From an uncultured Erythrobacter sp. (GTDB taxonomy: Bacteria; Pseudomonadota; Alphaproteobacteria; Sphingomonadales; Sphingomonadaceae): a stretch of 64,000 nucleotides of DNA. Position numbers and translations under genes: made by a program. The stretch is taken from contig NZ_CANLMB010000001.1 of NCBI RefSeq assembly GCF_947492365.1, positions 1,178,001 through 1,242,000 of the forward strand, read 5' to 3'. The notes beneath the pieces are model-generated. The model was not told the origin of the DNA. It did not search any database and saw nothing but the letters and a program-made list of their open reading frames with translations. How positions within the stretch are numbered: the first letter of the stretch is position 1; the number at the start of each line of letters is the position of its first letter. Positions 56,513-64,000 of the stretch are shown one piece after another.

Positions 56513-58540
56513 CTAGACGCCGACCATGCGGAAGAACGCTTCAACCAGCTCCCGGCCCGCCAACAGCAAAGGCTGCGCTTCGGGTGCCATCCTGATCGAG
56601 GCGATCGACCCGAGCACTGTGAGCGTCGCAATGCCGAACCCGCCGACATAACGCAGAAAGCGATGCCGGGCGGTGGACGGTTTTTCATCAGCATCCGGCG
56701 CGCCCGCTTCAAATGCGAAATCGCGCCCAAGATCAACCAGCTCCTGAGCCGCAGCATCGTACTGCCCGCTCGTCACTTCCAGATCTTTGGCCAGCGCCGC
56801 CATGTTCTTGAGCTTCTCGACAAGGTCGGCAATCGCCGTCTGGTCGGCATGGGGGAGCGGCACATTGGCCAGCTCGCGCATCTGCTCATCGACATTCCGG
56901 AGCGCCGCCATGCACGCCTTGTGCGCGGCAATCAGCTGCCCGAGCGCGGCTTTCTCGTCGCCCAATTCGGCGCTCGACATGGCGGGCAAGCCGTCGATGA
57001 TGATCGCCATATAGCGGTCCAGCCCGCCCCAGCTTGAATCCTTGCCGCGCTCGGTAAAATGGTCGTCATAGAGAATGAGCGTGCCCTGCATCATGCTCGA
57101 CAGGTTGCGCTGCGAGCGGCGCACCAGATCGAGCATCATGCGCACCTCATCCATCGCCCGCGCCAGTTCGGCTGGCACTTCGGGGTCGTTGATGACCGGG
57201 TCGGGAGTGATGTCGAGCTTGCCATCGCCGCCTTCCACCACGCCGGGGTCGAGATGGGTGGTGACGGTCTTGGCGACATTCTCTTGCGTCAGCGCGGGCG
57301 GTTCCCATCCGATCCAGTCGCGGATCACCCTGGCGCGTTCAGCGCGCGGGATCGCCACCATGTCTTTGTAAACCACCTGATCCATGATCGGCATCAGATC
57401 GGCGCCATCCAGCCGGAAAGCGACGATCCGCCTCTGCGCCGCAGATGGGTCCATCTTGTAGAAGTGGTTCCACTCGGTCTTGCAATGATCGGAGGAAATG
57501 TAGTGGCGCGAATAGAGCGGGATCAACCGGTCCGAGCGCGCCATTGCATCATCCATCGCATTGACCCAGTTCTGCTGCGGAAAATCGCGATACTGGACGA
57601 TGTAGGACTTGCCGAGATCGTCGAGCACGTCGGCCACTTCGCGCGCCGCCGCTTCGTCTTCGCTGGCATAGCTGATGAAGAAATCGACCTTGGGATCAGT
57701 CTGCTCGGGGAGTTCGCGCAGCTCATCGACCTTGGCGGCGATTTCGGCGTTGATCGCGGCTATGTCTTCGCGGCCCCACCACTCGTTGTCGCGTTCGATC
57801 AGCCATTGGTAGAAAGCGACGTCCGCCTTATCGGTGAAACCCTTGAAGGCGTGAGGTAGGCCTTCAAGGCGCCCGTAGTACCATTCACGCCAAATCTCGA
57901 AACCGTGCTCTGTTCGAGAGAGCCAAGCGGCAGCTTTTGGCCAACGTCTATTGAACCAATCGGGCCGCTGAGGCCAAAGTGGCTCACCCAGAAGGCTCTG
58001 CGCAGGCTTGCCCTTTTCTAAGAGTTCACACTCCTTGGATACCACCGACCAAGAGTAGCTAGAAGCGGTAGCGTAGGCGGAAACGGAGGCGGCGGCAGCG
58101 TTGGCAGTATAAGCTGAGGTGAAGGCAGATTCGGCTGCGTTGTGAGCTGCATCAGTGGCGTCAAAGGCAACATCAGAATGCTGTTTAATGGCAGACGCAG
58201 CAGAAGCAACTGAGGCAAAAGCAGCATCGGCGGCATGCCCCGGGTAAGCCGGGTAAAGAGGGTAGGCGGTAGATGCGGAGACATAATAATCAGCAGAGTA
58301 GGCTGCGTCCGCAACCGAGAAATGGGGGGCAACATTGAAGGCACCTGCTGATAGAGCGATTGCCCTAAAGATATTTTTCGTCAATCCTTGATCGGGTAGT
58401 TCGTCCACCCATTGAAGTGGGTCAGTAGCGATTGGTAATACCCGTAAGGCACATCGCGCCGCTAAAACCTGTGCCCATTCAGTGGGCTTGTCTTGAAGCC
58501 ACTCCTCAAGGTCATTTGCGGATGTAATCTCAACTGCCAT
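56513..58540 (-). CDS. TIR-domain protein with Ala-rich N-terminal region
   Basis: A 675-residue protein. Residues 1-65 form a helical domain ([20 protein letters not shown]). Residues about 76-165 are Ala/Tyr/Ser-rich with AADAA-type repeats. Residues 284-395 are a TIR domain: [37 protein letters not shown], and SSDHCKTEW with Glu356 at the NADase catalytic position. A long helical region follows, and a membrane segment lies near 640-655 ([19 protein letters not shown]). Bacterial TIR proteins often degrade NAD+ or make NAD-derived signals in antiphage defence. The N-terminal third is visibly lower in GC than the rest. The start is the ATG at 58540. Confidence 0.8.
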   Translation of the reverse strand: MAVEITSANDLEEWLQDKPTEWAQVLAARCALRVLPIATDPLQWVDELPDQGLTKNIFRAIALSAGAFNVAPHFSVADAAYSADYYVSASTAYPLYPAYPGHAADAAFASVASAASAIKQHSDVAFDATDAAHNAAESAFTSAYTANAAAASVSAYATASSYSWSVVSKECELLEKGKPAQSLLGEPLWPQRPDWFNRRWPKAAAWLSRTEHGFEIWREWYYGRLEGLPHAFKGFTDKADVAFYQWLIERDNEWWGREDIAAINAEIAAKVDELRELPEQTDPKVDFFISYASEDEAAAREVADVLDDLGKSYIVQYRDFPQQNWVNAMDDAMARSDRLIPLYSRHYISSDHCKTEWNHFYKMDPSAAQRRIVAFRLDGADLMPIMDQVVYKDMVAIPRAERARVIRDWIGWEPPALTQENVAKTVTTHLDPGVVEGGDGKLDITPDPVINDPEVPAELARAMDEVRMMLDLVRRSQRNLSSMMQGTLILYDDHFTERGKDSSWGGLDRYMAIIIDGLPAMSSAELGDEKAALGQLIAAHKACMAALRNVDEQMRELANVPLPHADQTAIADLVEKLKNMAALAKDLEVTSGQYDAAAQELVDLGRDFAFEAGAPDADEKPSTARHRFLRYVGGFGIATLTVLGSIASIRMAPEAQPLLLAGRELVEAFFRMVGV

Positions 58541-58942
58541 AACCCAGACTATCCCCGCCCCGTTCGACCAGCGCAAGCCCTCTCGGATCGCGCTATCCGC
58601 ATTGGCTCGGAGGCCAATTCACCCTCATTCCGCGCCCATTTCGCCATTAAAACCATCGCCCTTGTCAGCAAAACGCGGCTAACCTAGCGCGCGTCAACCA
58701 CTCTAACCTATTGATTTTTGACATTAATACCTCAATCAACCGCCCTACAGAAAATATGAAGTCGTAGAACTACGCAAAATCGGCGAGACGAAGCTTCTCT
58801 TTGCAAGTCTTCGGCTTTGTTCCCTTCGGGTCGCACCTTGGGACTCGACCCGATGTCTCGAGGAGATGCGCGGCGCACCCTAACCCGTCGCGTCGGGTCG
58901 GTGGGAGCGGGTTGTGCGGGGGCACGGTGGGCAATGCACCTG
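58541..58942. other. 402-bp intergenic region upstream of the TIR gene
   Basis: No gene seen. 58700-58760 is AT-rich (TTGATTTTTGACATTAATACC) and may hold the TIR-gene promoter. Further on lie the small palindrome GTAG-AA-CTAC near 58767 and CGACCCG/CGGGTCG arms around 58850-58895. The btuD-like stop codon is at 58943. Confidence 0.4.
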
Positions 58943-59692
58943 TCAATCGCGACCGTTTGCGACAAGCGCCTGCCGACCCGGTTCCCCAAGCCAGACTGCA
59001 TCGACGCCCCAGCCATTCGCTATCACCTCATGTGACAGCGCAGTGGCTGGCGGTGCATCGGCGACCAGCCGCCCTTCTCTCAGCACCAGAACTCGGTCTG
59101 CATGGTTCATCGCCATGGCAAGATCGTGGAGCACGATGACCACGCCGGTCCCCGCCGCGGCGCAGGATTTGAGGTGGTCGATCAAAGTGATCTGATGGCC
59201 CAGATCGAGCGCGGCAAGCGGCTCGTCGGCGAGTATCCAGTCGGGCTCTCCGGCCAGCACTCTGGCGAGCAGAGCGCGCGACTTCTCGCCGCCGGACAAG
59301 CGGCTGGCGGGGCGCTTGCGCAAATTGCCCAGATCCATGATGTCGATGGCCGCTTCGACCGGCTCGGTTCCCCGATCACGATGCGGCATCCGGCCCAGCG
59401 CGACGAGATTTTCCACTGCGACATCCCATGCCACCTCTGCCGCTTGCGGGAGGTAGCCGATTTGCATTGCGCGCTCACGCGGAGCGATCGCAGCAAGGCT
59501 CTCACCCCCCAGCGAAACACTGCCCGCAGCCGGTGCGAGCAATCCCGCAAGGCCCATCAGCAGCGTGCTTTTGCCCGCGCCATTGGGGCCGACAATCGCG
59601 GTGATCTGGCCCGCTTCGAGCGAAGTCGAAACGCTCTCCAGCGCGAGCCTGCTGCCGCGTGTGATCGAAAGGTCGGTGCAAGCAAGGCTCAT
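58943..59692 (-). CDS. ABC transporter ATP-binding protein, FecE/BtuD family
   Basis: A 249-residue ATPase of a metal-chelate/cobalamin importer. Walker A IVGPNGAGKSTLLMGLAGLL (about 33-52), Q-loop IGYLPQAAEVAWDVAVENLV, signature RLSGGEKSRALLARVLAGEP, Walker B WILADEPLAALD and switch His VIVLHDLAMAMNHADR. The ATG at 59692 overlaps the permease stop (ATGA). An open frame continues upstream through the permease in a different phase but encodes no domain there. Third gene of the importer operon. Confidence 0.93.
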   Translation of the reverse strand: MSLACTDLSITRGSRLALESVSTSLEAGQITAIVGPNGAGKSTLLMGLAGLLAPAAGSVSLGGESLAAIAPRERAMQIGYLPQAAEVAWDVAVENLVALGRMPHRDRGTEPVEAAIDIMDLGNLRKRPASRLSGGEKSRALLARVLAGEPDWILADEPLAALDLGHQITLIDHLKSCAAAGTGVVIVLHDLAMAMNHADRVLVLREGRLVADAPPATALSHEVIANGWGVDAVWLGEPGRQALVANGRD

Positions 59693-60660
59693 AACCGTCC
59701 TCCCCGCATCCTGAGCAGCAAATGCAGGAAGAACGGCGCGCCGATCAGCGACAGCGCAATGCCGAGGCGCAGTTCGGTGACAAAGGGCAGCACGCGCACC
59801 GCACTGTCTGCGGCGAGTACGAGGCAGGCTCCCGCAAGCGCGCTGGGCAGCAGCAGCGAGCTTGGCAGGCGGTTGGTCAGCGGGCGCACCAGATGCGGGA
59901 CGATCAGCCCGACAAAGCCGATGATCCCCGCCACCGCGACGCCCGATCCCACGGTCAGCCCAACGCCGACCACCAGCAGCCACAAGAGCCGCGACGGATT
60001 GATGCCAAGCGAGCGCGCGGCGTCCTCTCCGAGCGTCAACGCGTCGAGGCTGCGTGCGGCCAAGGCCAGCACCGCGATGCCTGCTATCGTCAGCGGCGCG
60101 GCGATCCACACTTCGGTCCAGCTGCGGTCGGTCAGCGCGCCATTGAGCCACATCACAATCTGGCTCATCGCAAAGGCGCTGGGGGCCATGGTGATCGCAA
60201 GGGCGGTGAGCGCGCCGGCAAGGCTGGCGATCATCAGACCGGCGAGCGTGAACAGCGCGATCCCTCCGCCCGCGCCTGACGGCGTGCGACCGGCGATCAA
60301 GGCGAGGAGCGTCATGCCCAAAGCCGCTCCGGCAAGCGCGAAGACGGGGACGCCCCATACTCCCCACGCAGCTGCGCCAACCCAGAAACTCGCCACTGCT
60401 CCAAGCGCCGCCATCGGCGCGATGCCGAACAGGCCGGGGTCGGCAAGCGGGTTGCGCAGATAGCCCTGCATCGCCGCACCCGCTGCCCCCAGCCCTGCGC
60501 CGATGACAATCGCCAGCACGGCGCGCGGCAGGCGCAGCTCCATCAGGATCAGCGCGGCGTTGGGTGTGGTCGCAGGATCGATCCACACGCGCCCGGCGAG
60601 CAGCGACAGCGGCAAGAGAACCGCCAGAATGGCAGCGAAGAACAGGCTGGCGCGGATCAT
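59689..60660 (-). CDS. ABC transporter permease, FecCD/BtuC family
   Basis: A 323-residue inner-membrane permease with about ten helices. FecCD signatures: LRLPRAVLAIVIGAGLGAAGAAMQG, RNPLADPGLFGI, GLTVGSGVAVAGIIGFVGLIVP, and HLVRPLTNRLPSSLLLPSALAGA. It carries substrate released by the binding protein, powered by the ATPase. Start and stop codons overlap the genes on both sides (ATGA each), so the three are translationally coupled. Whether the cargo is a ferric siderophore, heme or a corrinoid cannot be read from the sequence. Confidence 0.93.
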   Translation of the reverse strand: MIRASLFFAAILAVLLPLSLLAGRVWIDPATTPNAALILMELRLPRAVLAIVIGAGLGAAGAAMQGYLRNPLADPGLFGIAPMAALGAVASFWVGAAAWGVWGVPVFALAGAALGMTLLALIAGRTPSGAGGGIALFTLAGLMIASLAGALTALAITMAPSAFAMSQIVMWLNGALTDRSWTEVWIAAPLTIAGIAVLALAARSLDALTLGEDAARSLGINPSRLLWLLVVGVGLTVGSGVAVAGIIGFVGLIVPHLVRPLTNRLPSSLLLPSALAGACLVLAADSAVRVLPFVTELRLGIALSLIGAPFFLHLLLRMRGGRL

Positions 60661-61487
60661 TGCCCAAGCTCCCGCGCGGCTTCCTCAACTATCGAGGTCA
60701 ACCGCGCGCGCGCCGCCGGAATTGACGGCCCCGCGCAATAGAACAGCGAAGGCTCGAAGCTCGCTACATAGGTCCCCTCCAGCTCCTGCAAAGCGGGATG
60801 ACGCTGTCCCGGCCCGTCGCCTGCGATCAGCAGGATTTCGGGTGGATTGCTGAGGATCCGCTCGATAGACACGCGGTCCGCTTGCCCCAGCCCCAGCGCC
60901 TCCGACTGGCTCGACAATCCGGCCCACTGCATATGTTCATGGACCAGCGAGTTTGCGCCTGCGACGATCTCGCCCGGCTGCCACAGGAGCGCCGCAAACG
61001 CGTGCTCGGACTGCGGCGGGTCTTGCGCGATCATCGCGATAAGATGCGTGGCGCGCTGCGGCTCGCCGGTAAGTGCAGCAAGACGCTCGATCTGTTCGAT
61101 GCTCTCGGCGGCATTGTTGGGACTGCCGAAAGTCTCAACCCGCAGTCCTGCCGCTTCAAGAGCGGCGCGGGTGGCGGGCGCGATGAAGCTCCCCGCGAGC
61201 ACTATGTCGGGCTGGAGCGCGATCACTTCTTCGGCCGTGCCGCCGGTCACGCCAAAGCGCGCGGCTAGCTCCACATCCATCGAAGAGGCCGCCGGATCGC
61301 GGCTGTAATGCGACAGTGCTAGCACCAGTTCGGGCGCGGCAACTTCGGCGATGATCGCGTCGAGGCAGGGGTTGAGGCTGACAAAGGTCGGCGCATCGCC
61401 CGCAGGTGCCTCGGCATCAGGCGTGCCGCATGAAGCAAGCATTGCCGCCAGGCCCATCACAACCGCACTGTTCGAAGCTCTGCCCAT
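60657..61487 (-). CDS. ABC transporter substrate-binding lipoprotein, BtuF/FhuD-like
   Basis: A 276-residue periplasmic binding protein with a lipobox (AAMLASC, Cys19). The class III fold is shown by FVSLNPCLDAIIAEV, HYSRDP, FGVTGGTAEEVIALQPDIVL and a long linking helix. A C-terminal lobe contains EILLIAGDGPG and a late Cys (FYCAGPSIP). The start is the ATG at 61487, with an 80-residue in-frame upstream extension lacking any signal character. First gene of the importer operon; its stop overlaps the permease start. No cobalamin riboswitch could be recognised in the 160-bp leader. Confidence 0.88.
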   Translation of the reverse strand: MGRASNSAVVMGLAAMLASCGTPDAEAPAGDAPTFVSLNPCLDAIIAEVAAPELVLALSHYSRDPAASSMDVELAARFGVTGGTAEEVIALQPDIVLAGSFIAPATRAALEAAGLRVETFGSPNNAAESIEQIERLAALTGEPQRATHLIAMIAQDPPQSEHAFAALLWQPGEIVAGANSLVHEHMQWAGLSSQSEALGLGQADRVSIERILSNPPEILLIAGDGPGQRHPALQELEGTYVASFEPSLFYCAGPSIPAARARLTSIVEEAARELGQ

Positions 61488-61646
61488 ATCCGCCAAAGCG
61501 CGTAGCTTTGCGCGCACAATCGGGCAAGCGCTGCGGTGCGAAGGAGGCGCTGTTAACGAATTTGCGCAGCCTGTTTGTTTTCGGGACACGGGGCATCGAC
61601 GCCCTCGCCCGACCGCCTTCCTGAAGCTACGCGCTGGAGCGCGATT

Positions 61647-62951
61647 ATGAACCCGATCAAATCTCTCTTCGCCGCAATGGCAAATGGCACGGCAATTGGC
61701 AGGCGTGAGCCGCCGCAGGTGATCCACCTGCCCGACGCCAATGCGCCTGCGCAGGAAGCGCGTTGGGGCAATGGCCGCTGGGACGAGGCCAAACCCGCGC
61801 CAATCGGCAAGCGCACGATGCGCAAACGGATCGCGGTGCTGCTCGCGGCCATCGCTGTGCCTGCGATGGCGGCTCCCGGCGATTTCGGCGCGCTACCCGG
61901 CAGCGCTCCGACCGAGGCTGAACTGGTCAGCGCCAGACTGGCGCAGCAGCTTGCCGAGAATCCGGCCATGCCGTTTGAACGGCCGGGGATGAGCTTTCCC
62001 GGTTCCGCCTTCTTCTTCCTCGCCGATCCGCCATCTGACGAGGCGCTGGTCGCACTGCCGACCTTTGACGCCACGGATACTGGTGCGGAGTCCGGACGCG
62101 AGCTGGGTCAACTGATCGACGCAGGCCCTGCCGCGCGTCCCTTCTTCAGCGGGACCGGTATCAATCACACCCGCGCGCAGGACTGTCTGGCGCAGGCGAT
62201 CTGGTACGAGGCGGCGAGCGAAAGCGAAGCGGGCCAGCGCGCGGTTGCGCAAGTCGTGCTCAACCGCGTGTCGCATTCGAGCTGGCCGGGCAGCGTGTGC
62301 GGGGTGGTCTATCAAGGCTCGAACCGCTCGACCGGCTGCCAGTTCAGCTTCACCTGCGATGGCAGCCTTGCGCGGCGCGCGGGCGGCGCGACATGGGCGC
62401 GCGCTCAGCGGATTGCGAGCGAGGCTTTGGCAGGCAGCGTCTACCAGCCGATCGGCCATGCGACCCACTACCACACGCTCTGGGTAAACCCGTATTGGGC
62501 TTCGAGCCTCGACCATGTCGGGACCATCGGCGCGCACCGTTTCTACCGCACGCGCGGCGCGGCGGGTGATGCCAGCGCCTTTGGCCGTTCCTATGCCGGT
62601 TTCGAGCCCGGTGTGAGCGGACGCAGCACCGCTGCCCCGATTGATAGCGTGTCGGATTTCACCATGCCGGCTCTGCCCGATGCGCAATCCGCACCAGCCC
62701 GCGCGGCACCGTTTGGCCAGCGCGGCGGCAATGCCAATCGGAGCGCTGCACCCTCGGCAAATCCGGTCCCCGCGCCCGTTCTCGCCGACCCGGCTCTGAC
62801 CGGAGCAGGACAAGTGCGCGAAGACTATGCCCGCGCCGGACAATGGCGCAGCGATGAAGCGCGCGCAGCAATGGAAGCCGAAGAGCGCGCCATGGCTGAA
62901 GAGCGCGCGCAAGCCGCACCCGCACCGCCGCCACCCGCTCCTCAGCCCTGA
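61647..62951 (+). CDS. Cell wall hydrolase, SleB domain
   Basis: A 434-residue protein with an N-terminal cytosolic stretch, a hydrophobic helix (RIAVLLAAIAVPAMA, about 83-97) acting as signal anchor or late signal, and a SleB/hydrolase_2 domain about 180-320. Domain signatures: LAQAIWYEAASESEAGQRAV with the catalytic-type Glu, VAQVVLNRV, PGSVCGVVYQGS, TGCQFSFTCDG, ATHYHTLWVNPYW and GAHRFYR. SleB-type enzymes cleave peptidoglycan (cortex-lytic in Bacillus; general cell-wall turnover in alphaproteobacteria). The C-terminal 100 residues are Ala/Pro-rich. A GGAG site precedes the ATG. It is divergent from the importer operon. Confidence 0.88.
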   Translation: MNPIKSLFAAMANGTAIGRREPPQVIHLPDANAPAQEARWGNGRWDEAKPAPIGKRTMRKRIAVLLAAIAVPAMAAPGDFGALPGSAPTEAELVSARLAQQLAENPAMPFERPGMSFPGSAFFFLADPPSDEALVALPTFDATDTGAESGRELGQLIDAGPAARPFFSGTGINHTRAQDCLAQAIWYEAASESEAGQRAVAQVVLNRVSHSSWPGSVCGVVYQGSNRSTGCQFSFTCDGSLARRAGGATWARAQRIASEALAGSVYQPIGHATHYHTLWVNPYWASSLDHVGTIGAHRFYRTRGAAGDASAFGRSYAGFEPGVSGRSTAAPIDSVSDFTMPALPDAQSAPARAAPFGQRGGNANRSAAPSANPVPAPVLADPALTGAGQVREDYARAGQWRSDEARAAMEAEERAMAEERAQAAPAPPPPAPQP

Positions 62952-63128
62952 GTTCTTCGCGCAAAATCGCACAGGTTAACGCGCTCTAAACCTTAGCTTC
63001 ACACCAAGCCTTAGCGAGCACCGTTCTAACAGCGCATCCCAATCGCTGAACATGCGCAAACCTTGACGGGAAAGCCGGCAAACCCGCCCGGCCCAAACCT
63101 CCCGCAAAGCTGCGCAGCAAGAACGGAA

Positions 63129-63545
63129 ATGCACATCTTTATGCCGCAGCATTCTGCACCCACTGATGGCGCCGCTGATACTCGGGCACACTCCAATGGT
63201 GTTCCCGCCTACCGGGGCGGCTTCTTCACCGGCAACCCCGTCTGCGCGCCGATTGCCAAAGCGCTGGCATCGCGCGCGGCTGAAAAAGCGGCCAATGACA
63301 ATGCAGAGTTCACCCGCGACAGCGTAGCCAATGACCAGATGCTGCGCGCGGCCCTGCGCCACTTTGCCGAGCACGGCCTTGGCGCGGCACGCGAGGCACG
63401 GGCGCAGGCGGAAAATGCATTCTTCACCGGCGACCGGCAGGCCTATAATTGGTGGCTGGGCATCACCCGCACACTCGACCGGCGTATGGCGGCTCAGGCA
63501 GCCCAGCTTTTACCCGATAATGCCAACGGCACTTCGCCCGCCTGA
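63129..63545 (+). CDS. Hypothetical protein
   Basis: A 138-residue soluble protein I do not recognise. From the ATG at 63129 (an upstream TTG would add 22 residues) it has a low-complexity start, a Gly-rich turn (YRGGFFTGNPVCAPIAKAL) and two amphipathic helical blocks rich in Ala/Arg/Glu (RDSVANDQMLRAALRHFAEH, ALGAAREARAQAENAF, WWLGITRTLDRRMAAQAAQL). There is no signal peptide. The stop codon lies inside the first copy of a 13-bp tandem repeat. Confidence 0.6.
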   Translation: MHIFMPQHSAPTDGAADTRAHSNGVPAYRGGFFTGNPVCAPIAKALASRAAEKAANDNAEFTRDSVANDQMLRAALRHFAEHGLGAAREARAQAENAFFTGDRQAYNWWLGITRTLDRRMAAQAAQLLPDNANGTSPA

Positions 63546-63604
63546 TTTAAGGGCCTGATCGCGGGGCCTGATTGAAGGGCCTGATTGAGCGGCCCGATTA
63601 GACC
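63540..63604 (+). repeat. 13-bp tandem repeat, five copies
   Basis: Five consecutive 13-bp units (63540, 63553, 63566, 63579, 63592) follow GCCYGAT plus six variable bases; GCCTGAT is exact in the first four. The first copy contains the TGA stop of the preceding gene. The period is not a multiple of three, so copy changes would not be read as protein. Confidence 0.8.
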
Positions 63605-63794
63605 GCCTTTAGGCTGCGAATCACATGGTTAACGCGGGCGCTCGGCCTAGGCTTCAACCCCTAGGTAAAGCTCCATGGGCCACACGTTAGCGAAGCCCGC
63701 GCGCCCGTCCGTAACCTACGCAATTCTCCCGAGCATTAGCGGTAAGTATGCCGTTAACCTCAGATTGACCACTTTCAGCTAGTGCAGGCTGACC

Positions 63795-64000
63795 ATGGGA
63801 GTGATCAACCTACTCAAACCGCTTCGCACGCGGATTCGCGGAGGCTCTACGCAGAGCGCTTCGCCGAATTCCGGTGCTGGCCCGGAGCCCGGCTCGCCGC
63901 CGGGCGCGGCGAAGCGTGAACGCGCGGACCAGCTGTCCGAGCGGGTCCGGCGTATTCTGGTCACGACGCTTTACGCACAGCCCTCCAGCCTCGCTATCGG
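63795..64000 (+). CDS. N-terminus of probable membrane GGDEF/diguanylate cyclase protein, cut by window edge
   Basis: From the ATG at 63795 the frame is open to the window end (68 complete codons, then a partial one). It begins MGVINLLKPLRTRIRGGS, has a Pro/Gly/Ser linker, then ERADQLSERVRRILVTTLYA and QPSSLAIG. The LYxQPxSLxIG opening of a first membrane helix is one I associate with sphingomonad membrane-anchored GGDEF/EAL proteins. The catalytic domain lies beyond the window, so the assignment is tentative. A CtrA-like half-matching box lies about 30-40 bp upstream. Confidence 0.5.
   Translation, partial: MGVINLLKPLRTRIRGGSTQSASPNSGAGPEPGSPPGAAKRERADQLSERVRRILVTTLYAQPSSLAI

Noticed and set aside
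58943..60688. 581-codon frame that would fuse extra sequence to the ABC ATPase
   Set aside because: The extra N-terminal part is an out-of-phase reading of the permease gene (Arg-rich, no domain). The ATPase starts at 59692 with an ATGA overlap.
61488..61646. Cobalamin riboswitch before the btuFCD-like operon
   Set aside because: No B12-box or GCCACTG core was recognisable in the leader on the minus strand.
62976..62992. TTAA-N7-TAAA near-match to a CtrA box after the SleB gene
   Set aside because: One core mismatch and no obvious regulated promoter; too weak to list.
1..64000. CRISPR arrays, insertion sequences, prophage
   Set aside because: No regularly spaced repeats with unique spacers, no transposase or integrase ORF, and no phage structural genes were seen.

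Overview
The window is an ordinary-looking chromosomal stretch of a high-GC (roughly 60-65% by eye) alphaproteobacterium. It is most likely a member of the Sphingomonadales close to Erythrobacter/Altererythrobacter. This is inferred from CckA, CpdR and SapC-family proteins, alphaproteobacterial LexA boxes (GTTC-N7-GTTC) at recA and uvrA, and the smpB-DUF2062-cckA-DUF4139-recA-alaS arrangement. No rRNA, prophage, insertion sequence or CRISPR array was seen. One tRNA, tRNA-Val(GAC), is present.

Layout. 1-8.9 kb: 5'-truncated uvrD, two secreted proteins of unknown role, an RhlE-type RNA helicase, a GlcD-like flavoprotein and a SapC-family protein. 8.9-13 kb: a probable C-rich-loop small RNA, N-formylglutamate amidohydrolase, cpdR, tRNA-Val, a lipoprotein and icd. 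13-20.5 kb: a GNAT/nitrilase fusion, a Kef-type antiporter, alaS and SOS-controlled recA. 20.5-27.6 kb: two DUF4139 paralogues, cckA, a DUF2062 protein and smpB. 27.7-36.4 kb: an AstE/AspA-like zinc hydrolase, an amidohydrolase, dapA, a Slt-type lytic transglycosylase, greB, kptA, an IalB-like protein and rlmN.

36.4-39.6 kb is the most accessory-looking part. It holds a low-GC lysine-rich orphan, two exported proteins, a peptide with a double-glycine-type leader and a decayed methyltransferase. 39.6-43.2 kb: a MOSC protein, a glycine-zipper protein, and a coupled SDR, cytochrome b and molybdopterin-oxidoreductase set. 43.2-49.5 kb: DUF1801, a cyclopropane-synthase-like enzyme, an acyltransferase, argG, a 1-kb gene-free tract and rlpA. 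49.5-53.4 kb: a terminase-small-subunit-like HTH protein, a bestrophin-like membrane protein and an overlapping histidine kinase/response regulator pair. 53.4-64 kb: SOS-controlled uvrA, a TIR-domain protein with an alanine-rich N-terminal region, a btuFCD-like ABC importer, a SleB-type cell wall hydrolase, a small orphan and the start of a probable GGDEF protein.

How they fit. RecA, UvrA and UvrD form the DNA-repair theme, with LexA boxes seen at recA and uvrA. CckA and CpdR belong to the phosphorelay that controls CtrA and ClpXP proteolysis. The Slt-type transglycosylase, RlpA, the SleB-type hydrolase and DapA serve the cell wall. The strongest candidates for something undescribed are the TIR protein (possible defence effector), the double-glycine leader peptide, the C-rich-loop sRNA at 8985-9095, the DUF4139 protein carrying a TonB-receptor-plug-like segment, and the gene-free tract before rlpA. 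All functional assignments are from reading motifs; no database search was run.
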